Shown: positions 35,698-47,212 of the stretch, piece by piece
Layout: each line of letters opens with the position of its first letter
Numbering within the stretch: the stretch's first letter is position 1
Assembly (NCBI GenBank): GCA_965644295.1
Contig: CBFFRP010000169.1
Span: forward strand, 124,001 to 188,000
Origin: Paraphysomonas bandaiensis
Taxonomy: Eukaryota; Chrysophyceae
Direction of reading: 5' to 3'
Length of the DNA: 64,000 bases
Made by a program: the position numbers and the translations under genes
Notes under the pieces: model-generated
The model's input: only the letters and a program-made list of their open reading frames with translations
The model's database searches: none
Told to the model about the DNA's origin: nothing

Positions 35698-36477
35698 ATA
35701 AACCTGCTTTAAACCTGCACAGGTTTACAGTGACAAGTGAGAGTGCCAACACGCTGAGATCGCTGACGCTGTTATTGTTGATGTTGACCTCGCTGCTTTA
35801 GACCACGCTGGCGATATACACGTCTGCCCTGGCCTTGTTGGTGGGCTCGTGCGTTGCGACCGCGTAGGCCCCTCTGCTGTCGGTTACCCCCTCCACGTAG
35901 GCGGTTTCTGCCGTGTAGCCAATGGCTTGATTTGACTCGTTAACTTTGAGGAGGTTCCTACAGGTGAATCTTCGAATTCTCTGAGTCTCCATATAAGGGT
36001 CTTGTAGTGTTCTACTGGGTGTAGCTGCAGGACTATCACAATGCCTTTGTACTTTTCATTCTCTTTTGATACCAGGCCTTGTCGCTTGTAATTGGGTCTT
36101 TCTCAGCAATCTTGTATCCATATGCATGCAGTCTGTTTCGGAGCTCTTCAAGGTCGTCAAGGAAACCCTCTATAGTCTGCTTTTTTTCGATGGAACAATT
36201 TAGAAACTTTGCGGTGAGGTCACTGATTACAAACATCATTAGTAGCCTTTTCCCAAATGGCCTTTCCATTTCCGGCACTGACGCTGTCCAGTAGACCTTC
36301 GGCGTCGTCGTTCCTATCAATGATGGCGCTTGTCAACAGGGAATAGGAAAGTCCGTTGCTTTCGTCCCAGTATTCTTGCTCACCCAGGGTGTTAAGTTGA
36401 CGTTGCTCAAAATCTTCTAAGGATTCATCTTCCTCTTGATGTGGATCGTCTGGTCTGGGGTAGGCCATCACATTCAA
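35698..36477 (-). pseudogene. Ty1/copia gag remnant
   Basis: Frames at 36220-36477 and 36036-36320 overlap in different phases and together read like a copia Gag (UBN2-type). They include LLTSAIIDRNDDAEGLLDSV, then AIWEKAT, then LMMFVISDLTAKFLNCSIEK and IEGFLDDLEELRNRLHAYGY. A frameshift joins them. Further downstream an Arg/Gln/Gly-rich stretch and a CHC motif suggest the nucleic-acid-binding end. No protease or polymerase follows. This is a broken gag without LTRs nearby. Confidence 0.65.
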
Positions 36478-36660
36478 ACAATTATGGAAGCTTTCGTCAT
36501 CATTGAAGGCGACCCATAAAAAGCCACGCCCACAATGATGACAAAAGCTTCCATAATTGTTCGTCTATTTGAAGACTATGAGTTGAACACATCAATTCAA
36601 TCTACAGAATATCAGTGGCATACCTCTGGTAAAACTGAGCTCTGGCGTTTGCTTTTGTAG
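36478..36660 (-). repeat. Fragment of palindromic (foldback-like) repeat
   Basis: ATTATGGAAGCTTTCGTCAT at 36480 and ATGACAAAAGCTTCCATAAT at 36537 are near-inverted copies around CCACGCCCACAATG. The end at 36620-36655 encodes FYQRYA and ANARA, the tail of the Ala-rich small ORF described at 49.4 kb. Confidence 0.6.
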
Positions 36661-36814
36661 ATACATTTATATACATATGAGCATATATGCACAGACATAC
36701 ATACATATATGCATTGCCACAGGCACAGATACACAGTACCCATTTCCTACAGCGCACACAGGGCTCCACAGCATGCACCACATAGCCGCTCTGTATGCAT
36801 GTACGCCACCTTGT

Positions 36815-37020
36815 TCCTGCCTTGTAACTTTTCTGTGCCCGCAAATGACTCACAAGCCGTGACTCAACTGTGTATGGACCAAGAAAGCTTATCTCTTGTC
36901 TTGACTCTACAACCAACTAAAAAGTATCAACCAGCGGGCTGCGATACTGTCCAGGCGCAACGACGGGCGCACTGCCAGAAATACTACAAACCGTATGTGC
37001 TCTTTCAGAAAAGTAATTAT
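36815..37020. repeat. Diverged copy of the copia-unit spacer
   Basis: AACTTTTCTGTG, TCACAAGCCGTGA, CGGGCTGCGATACTGTCCAGG and GCGCACTGCCAGAAA match, with differences, the roughly 190-bp spacer that follows RNase H in each copia unit (48240-48420, 53300-53480, 59940-60110, 60980-61150). This shows the same repeat lies 11 kb away in older form. Confidence 0.65.
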
Positions 37021-38764
37021 AAAGTCATTGACAAGAATGATCAAACACTCATCTCGTTCAACAGAGGTCAACACAGGCACTACCCTCTTTTTCCTTTGGT
37101 TATTCCGGAAAGAGAGGATATGTAAAATCTTGGTGTAGAATTCCTTGCCCCTCTAGTCGGGAATAAACTCTACGGTTGCCACAGTTCTGAACGTCTGAGG
37201 CATACTAGTCCAAAGTAGAGCTGAACAGTTACTTGTCGAACGTTCTTCAGCCGCCTCGACGAATATGATACATTGAAATACATCTTAGTATCCTAGGCAT
37301 TTCATATATTCGCTGCACCCGGTATTACACCCCGGGTTTAGCTATAGGCATTGGATAGTTCGACACCGTTATAACTATTAACCTCTCCGCGCTCAAAGAT
37401 TGACAAAGATACGACCTTTAGGTACAATGTTGGGCATACTGCTTCATATGATTCTTGTCTGCTGCTGCATAGCTTTAGTAGAACCCACTGGTAAAATATA
37501 ACCCTTGGAAACTGCATTTGTAAGAGGACTAGCACAGTGAAACATCCACCACAATGATTGACCTGAACTCGAACTCAGAAGTCCTCTGAAAGCGTACTGA
37601 AATCATCTTCAAACTAACTCAGAGACAACCATGTCACAAAACTTGGATATAACATTGACTACTGAATTCCGACAATGTAATATCCTAACAACGAATGATA
37701 CACACGAAGTGGAATTGTTTGTATCTTCCGTAGTCGATCAGTTGAATCAATGATCATCGAACAATTTAGAGGCAACAATGGAAAAATTGTAAATCACACT
37801 GGCTCATAAAAGTCAGAAAAGAAGAATTGTAATAATTCAGAGTGGACTCCGTTGCATTTTCCATATGAGAAAACAACACTGTTCCTGCTATACTCAAAAG
37901 ATTCACAGTTGCTGATTGGACACAGAATGCTTTCCATAGCATTGAACCAACTGAACCATCATCATTGCAACTCACAACTCAACTATCACCATAGAATTGA
38001 TAGTAAAACGCAAACACCAGCACGACACAAATATATTTTGACTTCCATTCTCAATTAAAAGAAACATACTCCTCATATATTAGTATCATCTAGAAAACAC
38101 AAGCATCTTTGACAACACATTAGACAAACAATTGAAAATGCTTCATTGAGATTGAACTATTGAAGACGAAACTTAGATTACACTGAGTCAACTTACTTTC
38201 GTTCCAAGTTGAACAACTATTGAACAGTTTATCATCAAGGGTATTCTCGTAAGAGATATTCCATTTGAAACTTAACAGTATATTTGAACCTTCTCCACTG
38301 TGCAGTGCAACCAACCAAACGACATGTACATAGGGTTACAAGTTTTTTTAATGAATATCTGAGTCTCCACACTGTCAACAGTGTTAAGTAAGTAGGAAAA
38401 CATTTCAATATAACCATCGAAATTGATATTGAATTTGAGAGCCATTGGAGTGAGTATGATACACATCCGGAAATAATACTTGCAATCAAGAGTAGTAACA
38501 AAAACAAATGTGATTGGTTACACAACAGTGGGATCGGGGAAGAGTCATATGGCACCGTGGGGTGGCATGGAGCTATATTTGCCTGGGTGCAATATGACCG
38601 TCTTATTGACCCAAGAAAAACAGGGCAAAAAAACATCATTATTAACCCGGAATGGCGATAATAAAGTATTGGGGAGATAGCTTGATGGTAGTGCGCATGT
38701 GTATGTATGGTAGCGAGCAACCAGGAACGCGAGCATCCAAAATCAAACATATTGACATTTTCTT

Positions 38765-39480
38765 TAATATAATGCATCAACACAGGTCCTTAACGCATAT
38801 ATCGTGAATACTATGGACAGATTCGAATACAAAGGGAACAATTTACAATAACGTAGAGCTCGAGGTAAATAAGAACATGATCAGCACTTTTTAGATAGAG
38901 TTTTGCATATGATGAATCGGCTGAGCGTTGGTGATTCCTCATCACCCTAGTATTAATCTCAGCCATATGAACAGAGGCAAATAATTCAACTAGCACGAGT
39001 GACGAGTGCCACAGATCACACATCTCACCATAGCCGATCCTGTCTATGGAGAGGACACATATGTTACCCTCACAGCTGTTCAGGTGCGTGCATTACATGA
39101 AGCAGAAGCGAACGCCGCCAGAGCTATAGCAGAAGCAAACGTCAGAGCTGAAGCAAACACCAGGCCCAGTTTTACCAGAGGTCTTCAAATAGACGAACAG
39201 TTATGGAGGCTTTCGTCATCTTTGAATACGACGCATAAAGCCACGCCCACAATGATGACAAAAGCTTCCATAATTGTTCGTCTATTAGAAGACTATGAGT
39301 TGAGAACATCATTGTGGGCGTGGCTTTATGTATCGTATTCAAACATGACGAAAGCCTCCATAACTGTTCGTCATCTTTGAATACGACGCATAAAGCCACG
39401 CCCACAATGATGACAAAAGCTTCCATAATTGTTCGTCTATTTGAAGACAATGAGTTGAGCACATCAATTCAAGCTATGAG
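38765..39480. repeat. Rearranged foldback-like repeat with several inverted copies of one motif
   Basis: The left part (GGTCCTTAACGCATATATCG, ATGATCAGCACTTTTTA) matches 49.03-49.15 kb. Between 39195 and 39440 the motif CCACGCCCACAATGATGACA, or its reverse complement, occurs at least three times in alternating orientation. Each is flanked by TCCATAATTGTTCGTC or its complement. The frame 39006-39380 carries HEAEANAARAIAEANVRAEA, an Ala-rich relative of the ORFs at 45.8, 46.3, 49.4 and 62.1 kb. Confidence 0.7.
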
Positions 39481-41908
39481 TTGAAGACATTAGCGAAACA
39501 TTTACTCACTTCTTTTGAAACCAAACACCTCATCATAGAATATCCACGTCACAATCAAAATCATATCTTCACCATCACGTTCTCACATTGATACACTAAT
39601 TTTGATAAGCAACTGAACTAACTATATCAGTATCTGAACAGGACTCTTGAAGAACTACTGAATATTCCAAAAAATCACAAACTCAAAGATCCTTCTAAAT
39701 CCATCGAGACATTTCAACTCCATATTAATTGCAGCTGAGAGAAATTATAACACCAGAATGACGATCAAATACTACATCCAGTACAACGAGAGTAAATCGG
39801 TCTTCAATATCAAAACTCACTTTTCCAACCATAGTAACTTCCATGACGATGTAAACAATCCCCACATACCCAATTGTAATTTAAAACCATAAAAAGAAAT
39901 CAAACACACTCCCACTTTGAGATATTGACACAGGCTCAATACACACTTCATAGATAGCTTTTGTCGACTGGAAAATCTTTCGAACATTTACATGGAAAAG
40001 GAAACTTGGAATTATAAAAAACATCAAGATAACTGCAAAGCTTTCCACATAGAACTTTGACTCATTGATTCCCACGTAGTTACTCAGAACCATATAATAA
40101 CAAGCTTTGATACACTCATAGAATCAATTGCAATTCAGGAAAATATAGCATCTGATAGTTCGAACATTTGTAACAGACTCTCTATCATATCACCGACACA
40201 GGATCTCAACCATTACACTGAACTCTGTTCCATTCAACTGGCACATTATTGCATCCTCACACATGACACACCTGTTTGAGAAACAACAACCTCGAAAGCA
40301 TTTTGGACATTCCAAGAATATAATACAATCGATCACAAACAACTCATTTTGAATCAGGAACTCAATATTGTTGGTACATTCCAAATACCATCACAACAGC
40401 ATCCTGGAAGTTTAGATACCGCCGAACAAATATTCTCAGTAACATTCTTGGCCCAACACTCAAAGTTTAAATGCAAAGACCCGTTTAAACAACTAACAAC
40501 ATCTCTGGTCACTTGAAGTAAACATCGCTTCCACTCATATCACATTCTGAACCCCACAATATCACCGCCACAATGACAAGCAATGTAATCGAAGATAACT
40601 CCTGATGAAGAACAATGAATATTCAGATCACTCTCTCAACAAAGAAAATCTACTCTTAGTCAATTCAAATTTTCAACTCACATTAGATACTCAAACCCAC
40701 TCAATAATGATTGCCCAACACAAGATACATACGCAACTGACCATTTATTGAACAGTGCAAACCGAACAATGAATCCCAACTTGGAAAACTTTCATGAACA
40801 ACGTCTCGAGAACATTCATGTATTTTCGACCAGACTCTCATTTGGTCTGTAACACGTTTGACATACTTTCAACAAACTTCAAAATCATATTCCTCTTGCA
40901 AATATCATTGAAATGATATTGAATAGTACGACAGTACATCATTGAAGAACATATTATCACTGAACACACTGACAGAATTCTCACTCTTAACACTCAGTCA
41001 AGCTCAATGTAAAATTTGGTACTTTGACACGTCATTTGCAAAACTTCAACTCTCAAAACAAATCTGACCTTCAAACAATTGAGCATCTCAAATTGAACAC
41101 ATTACATAATCATATATATCTCATCGAAGTTATTGAACAACAAATCAAACTGAACCGGATTAGAAACAATAACTAATTATTGAAAAGCACTCACTCGATT
41201 ATACAATATATATATAAGTATCATCGGTATATAACATAGGCAATAACATCATGCTGAATCTGTACAATTTGAAACACACACTAACTGAACTCTCCATTCC
41301 AAGAATACAAAGAAAACACCATTGGCCTTGCTTCCACAAACTCTTAATATATATATACGAACATAAACTATGATACAAATTCACAACTGACTCACGCATC
41401 CACATTGAACACATTCACATTGACACCATGAAACATCACTCAATGATTTGAACACTGAACCACATGTGGACACTCCACAACAAAGTGCTGTTGTCTAGCA
41501 CCTCTACTCAACACACATTCCACTCTAGAATATAGCACTCACTGACAACATAGGTTCAAAATTGACTCTAGTGTAGACATTCATCGCAACAAATTACAAA
41601 CAATTAAAGTTTAACCGACAACTTATCGAAGAAACTATTTACAACACAATACAATCTCCCCAGCACAAGCATTGCCTAACGAATCCTCTGAGAAAGAAAC
41701 TGATGAACTCATTCGTTACAAATAATATGATTAGGCACACTGATGATAATGCATCTCCGATAGTATTACAACATCAACATCGAGCACAACCATTCTTCAT
41801 TCCACAGGTTGAACCTACAATTGTAATAGACACACTGATTTGACAAAAGGCGGTCCGGGTCCATGCTCATCGCACCACACAAGTTCTTTGGTACACACGC
41901 CCAGTTTC

Positions 41909-42675
41909 TTAACCATCATCTTCCATCATCTTAAAGTAAAGAAAACCGACCACTTCAAACTGACTCATCAGTAACAAATTTTCTCTCACAAGTTGTCCTA
42001 GCACTGCAAAAGAGTTTAACGGAATCCAAGTACCGCTAACAACAATGGCATTCGACATGGCTAATTGAACAATTGAGACAACAGATGAATCACAGTTAAT
42101 ATCGTCATTGACAGTAGGTTCTTCAATTGAAAGGTGATTCACTGAAACAACCTGTACAGAAGAATAACTATTAAACTGCACAGCAGGTCTGTCGTTCTGC
42201 TGCTCCTGGTCAATCGTCGAGACATTACTTATCATTTCCTGAATATTTGACTCAACATACACAGGATCAATGCACTGTTCCTTGACGCACATAAATGAAC
42301 ATTCAACAACTGAGTCTTCGTCATGAGTGTAAGTCGCAACCTTATCATACGACTACAAGGAAACGCACAAAACACACTCTCCACCTCAGCTAGTTCCATT
42401 GCATCACATACAACAGTGTCTTGCACTATCAAAACCTCCACTTTGGTAGAATTGACACTCTCAACATGAACATCTGAAGGCTTTTTCTCTTTGAAAGCAA
42501 CTGAAGCTGCATGTGAAGTTCTTTGAGATCTTATGCCTTCAATTGTTGTTACTCCTTCTTCAATCCTATTGAAACGTTGATTGTGCTTAGCAAACTGATT
42601 ATTGGGAACACTCCTTCTGCTGTTGTTGCTGTTGACAAACTGTATGAGCTCTTTAAGGAGAGTATGACCAAACAC
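41909..42675 (-). pseudogene. Possible broken gene, unknown
   Basis: Two overlapping frames (42232-42675 and 41909-42292) have coding-like composition, with long Val/Ser/Asn-rich stretches. They appear to be joined by a frameshift near 42290. No motif is recognised. They may be part of an old retroelement or a decayed host gene. Confidence 0.3.
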
Positions 42676-43175
42676 CCAGTCAGTCTAGCAGTAGCACAAG
42701 TCCGCACAGGTCACCACGACAACACGACGATCTACACTTCACACTTCACACAGCACACTACTATCTACGAAATCACGTATTTTGTACTAAAACCTCGAAG
42801 TTTCTGTCCAATCTGTCCAAATCGAAGAAATCAGAACCTGAAAAGCCTGATTTCTAACGTATCGTCAAAGATGCCTCAAATATTGAGACAACAATTATCT
42901 GTATTCCAGCCGTAGTTGTATTGCAGTTATATAGAAGATTTCTGCTTCAATTTAATCCCGAAAAATAAGATGCTGACTGCCGATACTTAAAGGGAACCTG
43001 GAACACTCGTACCTTGTCTGCACTATAACAAGACTAGACAACCAAGTAAGAAACCCTCATTCATTAGGTGAAAAAGTTCGTCATACAATTTGTCTGATTT
43101 GTTAGGAGTGTTTCATTTCCCAGAAATCGGAATTTATTCTTCATGGTGTGTTTGGAAATGTAAAAATGCTTCATA

Positions 43176-44800
43176 GTGAGTCTTCACACACAAGGAGGGA
43201 AGGCGCAGGGCTATCTTCTTGTGTATTCTTCTCTTATTGCTGTAGCATGGATACTGTACATTTTCCATTTAGTTGGCGATTGTCCTCTATGTAGTACTGA
43301 GGAGGTTCATCTTGACCAATCGACAAAGCACAGCATCTACGATGAATACGTTAATGATATGTGTGCCTTTGATAGTAGCAAAGATCTGCTTTCTGAGCGC
43401 ACTTTTTTAGATTGTGGAGAAATGTGTACAAGCACGTCAAACGTCGAGTTCAAGCAAAGCTGTGAGAATGCAATGTATGTTCCGCTTTATCCGAGTTAAG
43501 GAGGAAGTATCAGGACAGCAGAGGGCGCAGTACACATTTCTGTTTAGCATGCACCGTACTGCATTACTTTCATGGGTGAGCGCCACATCTACTATACACG
43601 ACGAGCCCTGGGACTAATGGAATCATGATCTTATATTTCCGGTATAACTGATTGAGTGCAACAGAGTAGATGCTTGCTACCATAGTTTGGTCACAATAAT
43701 GCTCCACCTAAGTACTTGAGGCAGTACCTTCAAAGTTTTTTGTCGCATGGTCGTAGCCTCGACATTTGTCGCTCGTTTTCCAATGTTAGAGTTACAGCTT
43801 TGTTTTGTATATATATGTGGCTTCTATAAGTCTTGAGAAACTGTTCGTTGCAAATGGGCGCAAGTCTGTGGGAACAATTTTTCATCAGATTGATGGTAGA
43901 TCAGGAAATGTCAATGTATTGTAATTGGTGGTGTGCTTTATGGTAGTGTTATATGGAATTTTAGTGAAAACGATGTCTTGACTTGGTTATTGCCTATACC
44001 CACGAGAATATAGACGGACTCTTGCCCTTATATATGGAACTTTCTGAAGGACAAACACCGGACTCATGGTGTTCGAAGGTGTTATCAAATCCGCGTTGCA
44101 GTACCAGGACAATCTTGAAGTGAAGTATATACTTGTGGTCCCGGACGTTTCGGGTTAGTGTCGACGGGTTAGTTGACCCAAAGGTTAAACGTTTCGCAAA
44201 AGGAATGGTCGCTGCAGTTCATTTTTGAAATAGTGGAACCGGAGAGGCTGAGCATGGTGTGAAAGCTACTTGGCGGCCGTATGGAAAAGACAAAGTGATT
44301 GAGATTGTGGATGATCCTGACCAGGATTCGATCACCGAGTTGATCCCTCAGCTTACCAAGGTCAACATTCAGCCTTCCGATGAAGACCCACCCTTCAGCT
44401 ATTTATTGCTGTCACCACGAGAGGCTAGAGTTTTAAGCCGGAGCCTTTTGTGTCCATGAGTAGGCAATACGCATCACCTTTCTCAAACAAGATGGTTCAA
44501 TCCTACGCTGGTAAGAATCCTGCTGTGGTGGAGAGCTGGACGCGGTGGTGCGAGGGACTGTCACAGCTTGTCATGACGATGAATCCTATGATGTGAAGTA
44601 CAAAGACGGTGGAGCCAATGGGAATTCGTCTTGGAAGTTACTGTTTCCTCCACCGGATCCTCGAAAGTGAACTTCTAGTAATGATATGAAATGATATAGT
44701 TGTTTCGGATGACTACAAGTGGGTGGATACTGGGGCTGTTTCTTCCGCCATTCACTCTGTATCCGGCAAACGCAAGCGATCGAATGTAACTTATAAAATG
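43176..44800 (+). pseudogene. Coding-like relics, one with a Tudor-like motif
   Basis: Fragments in different plus-strand frames look coding: 43176-43499 (a membrane-like stretch, then DCPLCSTEEVHLDQ), 44259-44459, and 44527-44618. The last reads VVRGTVTACHDDESYDVKYK followed by DGG, the GxV...YDVxYxDG pattern seen in Tudor/agenet-like domains. Stops and frameshifts separate them. Introns could explain part of this, but I could not build a convincing spliced gene. Confidence 0.35.
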
Positions 44801-45126
44801 TGAATTTGCTAGGGACTTTTGTATGATTATATAATATATACATTATATTATTAATATGTTATATAATATATATGAATTCTTACGTATTCTACTACTATAG
44901 TTAGTAGTTAATAGTTATATATGGTAACTATAATGCTTGTACCGCTAATTTTATTTTGTAAATAATGAACAAATATAATGTTTTGAGTAGTAAAACAAGC
45001 TACAAACGTGTTAGAAAGAATCTAGAATCATAAAGTGCAAGATAGCTTATCCCCATTCTCAAAAAAGCTTTTTCTTGACCTGATTTTGTCTCAACAGAGC
45101 GCTCATATCAGTACCAGGAAAATATA

Positions 45127-45285
45127 GACTTTCCATGGCATTCAACTTCAATATTCGGTTCAACAGAAGCTCACTTCTATCGTAATTATGATAATGACAG
45201 TCATATGTACGACGTACATTACGTGATTTCATTCATACCAGTATACATAATACATACCATTCTTTTGAAACAATATGAATTCTCA
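45127..45285 (+). repeat. Direct repeat flanking the palindrome (left copy)
   Basis: GACTTTCCATGGCATTCAAC and the following roughly 150 bp recur at 47060-47212 with few differences (for example CGGTTC/CGGCTC, an ATT insertion, TTCTTTTG/TTCATTTG). The pair brackets the palindromic element. Confidence 0.8.
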
Positions 45286-45794
45286 TTTGTTTTCTTAAGA
45301 ACGTTAATCAGGGAACATATATTTCTTTTTACAGCAAGCAAGCTACTAAAAATGCTACACAAGAATCTAATATTAAGTTTTCAAAATGAGAATAAGCTAC
45401 AATTTAACCTAGGGAGAAAGCTGGGATAAAGAGTATAGAGTATCGTCCCTTGTCTAAAGTTAGAACGATAGTCATTGTCAATTATACTTCTAACTATTCC
45501 GTTGTGTATGATGGTTATGTCCTGCATTATTATTCACTTTTCTACAATAGTTACTGTGTTCATCACATTACACTCTAATGATCACAACATTACTAAGCTT
45601 ACTATTACTAAGCTTAAATCTGCATTTAACGCATCATCACCCTCGTAGTTATCTCAGCCATATGAACAAACAAAAAATGCAACTAGCACGAGTGCTAGTG
45701 CAACTACAACGTCTTCGTCTTTGAAGACGATGCACAAAGCCACGCCCACAATGACGATGAAAGCTTCCAAACTTGCTCGCTTATTAGAAGACTA

Positions 45795-46025
45795 TCAGTT
45801 GAACACGTGAATACAATCTACAGATTGACAGAAGTGGAATGCATACCTCTGATAAAACTCAGCTCTGGCGCTTTCTTCAGCTAGAGCATCTCGTAAGGCA
45901 CGCACCTCAGCAGCTGTGAGGGTAACGGTCTCCTCTCCATCGACATCGACATCGACAGGATCGGCTATGGATGGAGGTGTGCTCTGAGACATTGAAGCGA
46001 GTGCTGCTACCTCATACAGCTTCAA
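45795..46025 (-). CDS. Small Ala/Glu-rich ORF of the repeat family (left arm)
   Basis: This 76-codon frame begins MKLYEVAALASMSQSTPPSI and continues with a DVDVDGEETVTLTAAEVRAL core, an Ala/Glu/Arg stretch and EFYQRYA. At AG|GTATGC after FYQR there is a plausible splice donor, so this may be a first exon. The function is unknown. Five related copies in the window all keep the frame. It may belong to the mobile repeat, or be a captured host exon. Confidence 0.45.
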   Translation of the reverse strand: MKLYEVAALASMSQSTPPSIADPVDVDVDGEETVTLTAAEVRALRDALAEESARAEFYQRYAFHFCQSVDCIHVFN

Positions 46026-46276
46026 CCATATCGATATTCATGCGTTCATTTCCATATGGAACAAACAAACAACCAGGGGGTGGTTGTGCATATCGATTTC
46101 ATAGATTTGTTCATCGTTTATTTCATCGAAAAATCATCGTTTTTTCAGTGAAAAGTCACATTTTTTCTTTTCACTGAAAAAACGATGATTTTTCGATCTA
46201 TGAAATCGATATGCACAACCACCCCCTGGTTGTTTGTTTGTTCCATATGGATATGAACGCATGAATATCGATATGG

Positions 46277-46507
46277 TTGAAGCTGTATGAGGTAGCAGCA
46301 CTCGCTTCAATGTCTCAGAGCACACCTCCATCCATAGCCGATCCTGTCGATGTCGATGTCGACGGAGAGGAGACCGTTACCCTCACAGCTGCTGAGGTGC
46401 GTGCCTTACGAGATGCTCTAGCTGAAGAAAGCGCCAGAGCTGAGTTTTATCAGAGGTATGCATACCGCTTCTGTCAATCTGTAGATTGTATTCACGTGTT
46501 CAACTGA
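46277..46507 (+). CDS. Small Ala/Glu-rich ORF of the repeat family (right arm)
   Basis: This is the mirror copy of the left-arm ORF, with a few substitutions. It has the same start MKLYEVAALASM, the same core VEVRAL-type segment (here AAEVRALRDALAEE), the same FYQRYA, and the same GTATGC donor-like site. It points away from the palindrome centre. Confidence 0.45.
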   Translation: MKLYEVAALASMSQSTPPSIADPVDVDVDGEETVTLTAAEVRALRDALAEESARAEFYQRYAYRFCQSVDCIHVFN

Positions 46508-47059
46508 TAGTCTTCTAATAAGCGAGCAAGTTTGGAAGCTTTCGTCGTCATTGTGGGCGTGGCTTTGTACATCGTCTTCAAAGACGAAGACGTTGTAGTT
46601 GTACTAGCACTCGTGCTAGTTGCATTTTTTTGTTTGTTCATGGATGAGATAACTACGAGGGTGATGATGAGGAAGCACCTTCGCTCAGCCGATTCATCAT
46701 ATGCAAAACTCCATCTAAAAAGTGCTGATCATGTTCTTATTTTTCTCGAGCTCTACGTTATTTTAAATTCTTCCCTTTGTATTCGAATCTGTCCATAGTA
46801 TTCACGATATATGCGTTAAGGACCTGTGTTGATGTTGTGATCATTTGTGTAATTGATAAACACAGTAGTTATTATAGAAAAGTGAATAATAATGCAGGAC
46901 ATAACATGACTACCGTTATGATGACGATCAAGTATCTTCAACACATACACTCATTAATTCAGTTTATGATGTATTTCATTAACTTTATATTTCACATATA
47001 CTATCATATATTACGATGAATCCTACTTCGCCCCCACAATGAAATAATCACAATAGACA

Positions 47060-47212
47060 TTCCATGGCATTCAACTTCAATATTCGGCTCAACAGAAGCT
47101 CACTTCTATCCTAATTATGATAATGACAGTCATATTATGTACGACGTACATTACGTGATTTCATTCATACCAGTATACATAATACATACCATTCATTTGA
47201 AACAATATATAT
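47060..47212 (+). repeat. Direct repeat flanking the palindrome (right copy)
   Basis: This matches 45127-45285 and ends exactly where the copia LTR begins (47213). Confidence 0.8.

Larger units (their letters stand above)
37130..42900. other. Long G-poor, gene-free tract
   Basis: Apart from a repeat block at 38.76-39.48 kb and weak frames at 41.9-42.7 kb, this 5.8-kb stretch has no supported gene. Much of 39.5-41.8 kb is rich in A and C and poor in G on the plus strand: 41041-41100 has 16 C and 4 G, and 40981-41040 has 13 C and 8 G. Motifs such as TTGAAC, CACATTGA and CAACTC recur irregularly. Confidence 0.5.
45450..46970. repeat. 1.5-kb imperfect palindrome (foldback-like element)
   Basis: The arms meet at a short loop near 46152-46163, with AAAACGATGATTTTTCGAT on one side and its complement on the other. 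The inner roughly 510 bp of each arm (about 45632-46152 and 46163-46670) pair closely. Outer parts (45450-45630 and 46830-46970) pair more loosely. Arms differ by point changes and a roughly 20-bp insertion in the left arm (about 46108-46128), so the palindrome is not a simple assembly reflection. Each arm carries the small Ala-rich ORF facing outward. Confidence 0.85.

Noticed and set aside
37130-42900. Repeat-induced point mutation as in fungi
   Set aside because: RIP changes C to T on both strands and would deplete both G and C at CpA sites. Here mainly G is low on one strand.
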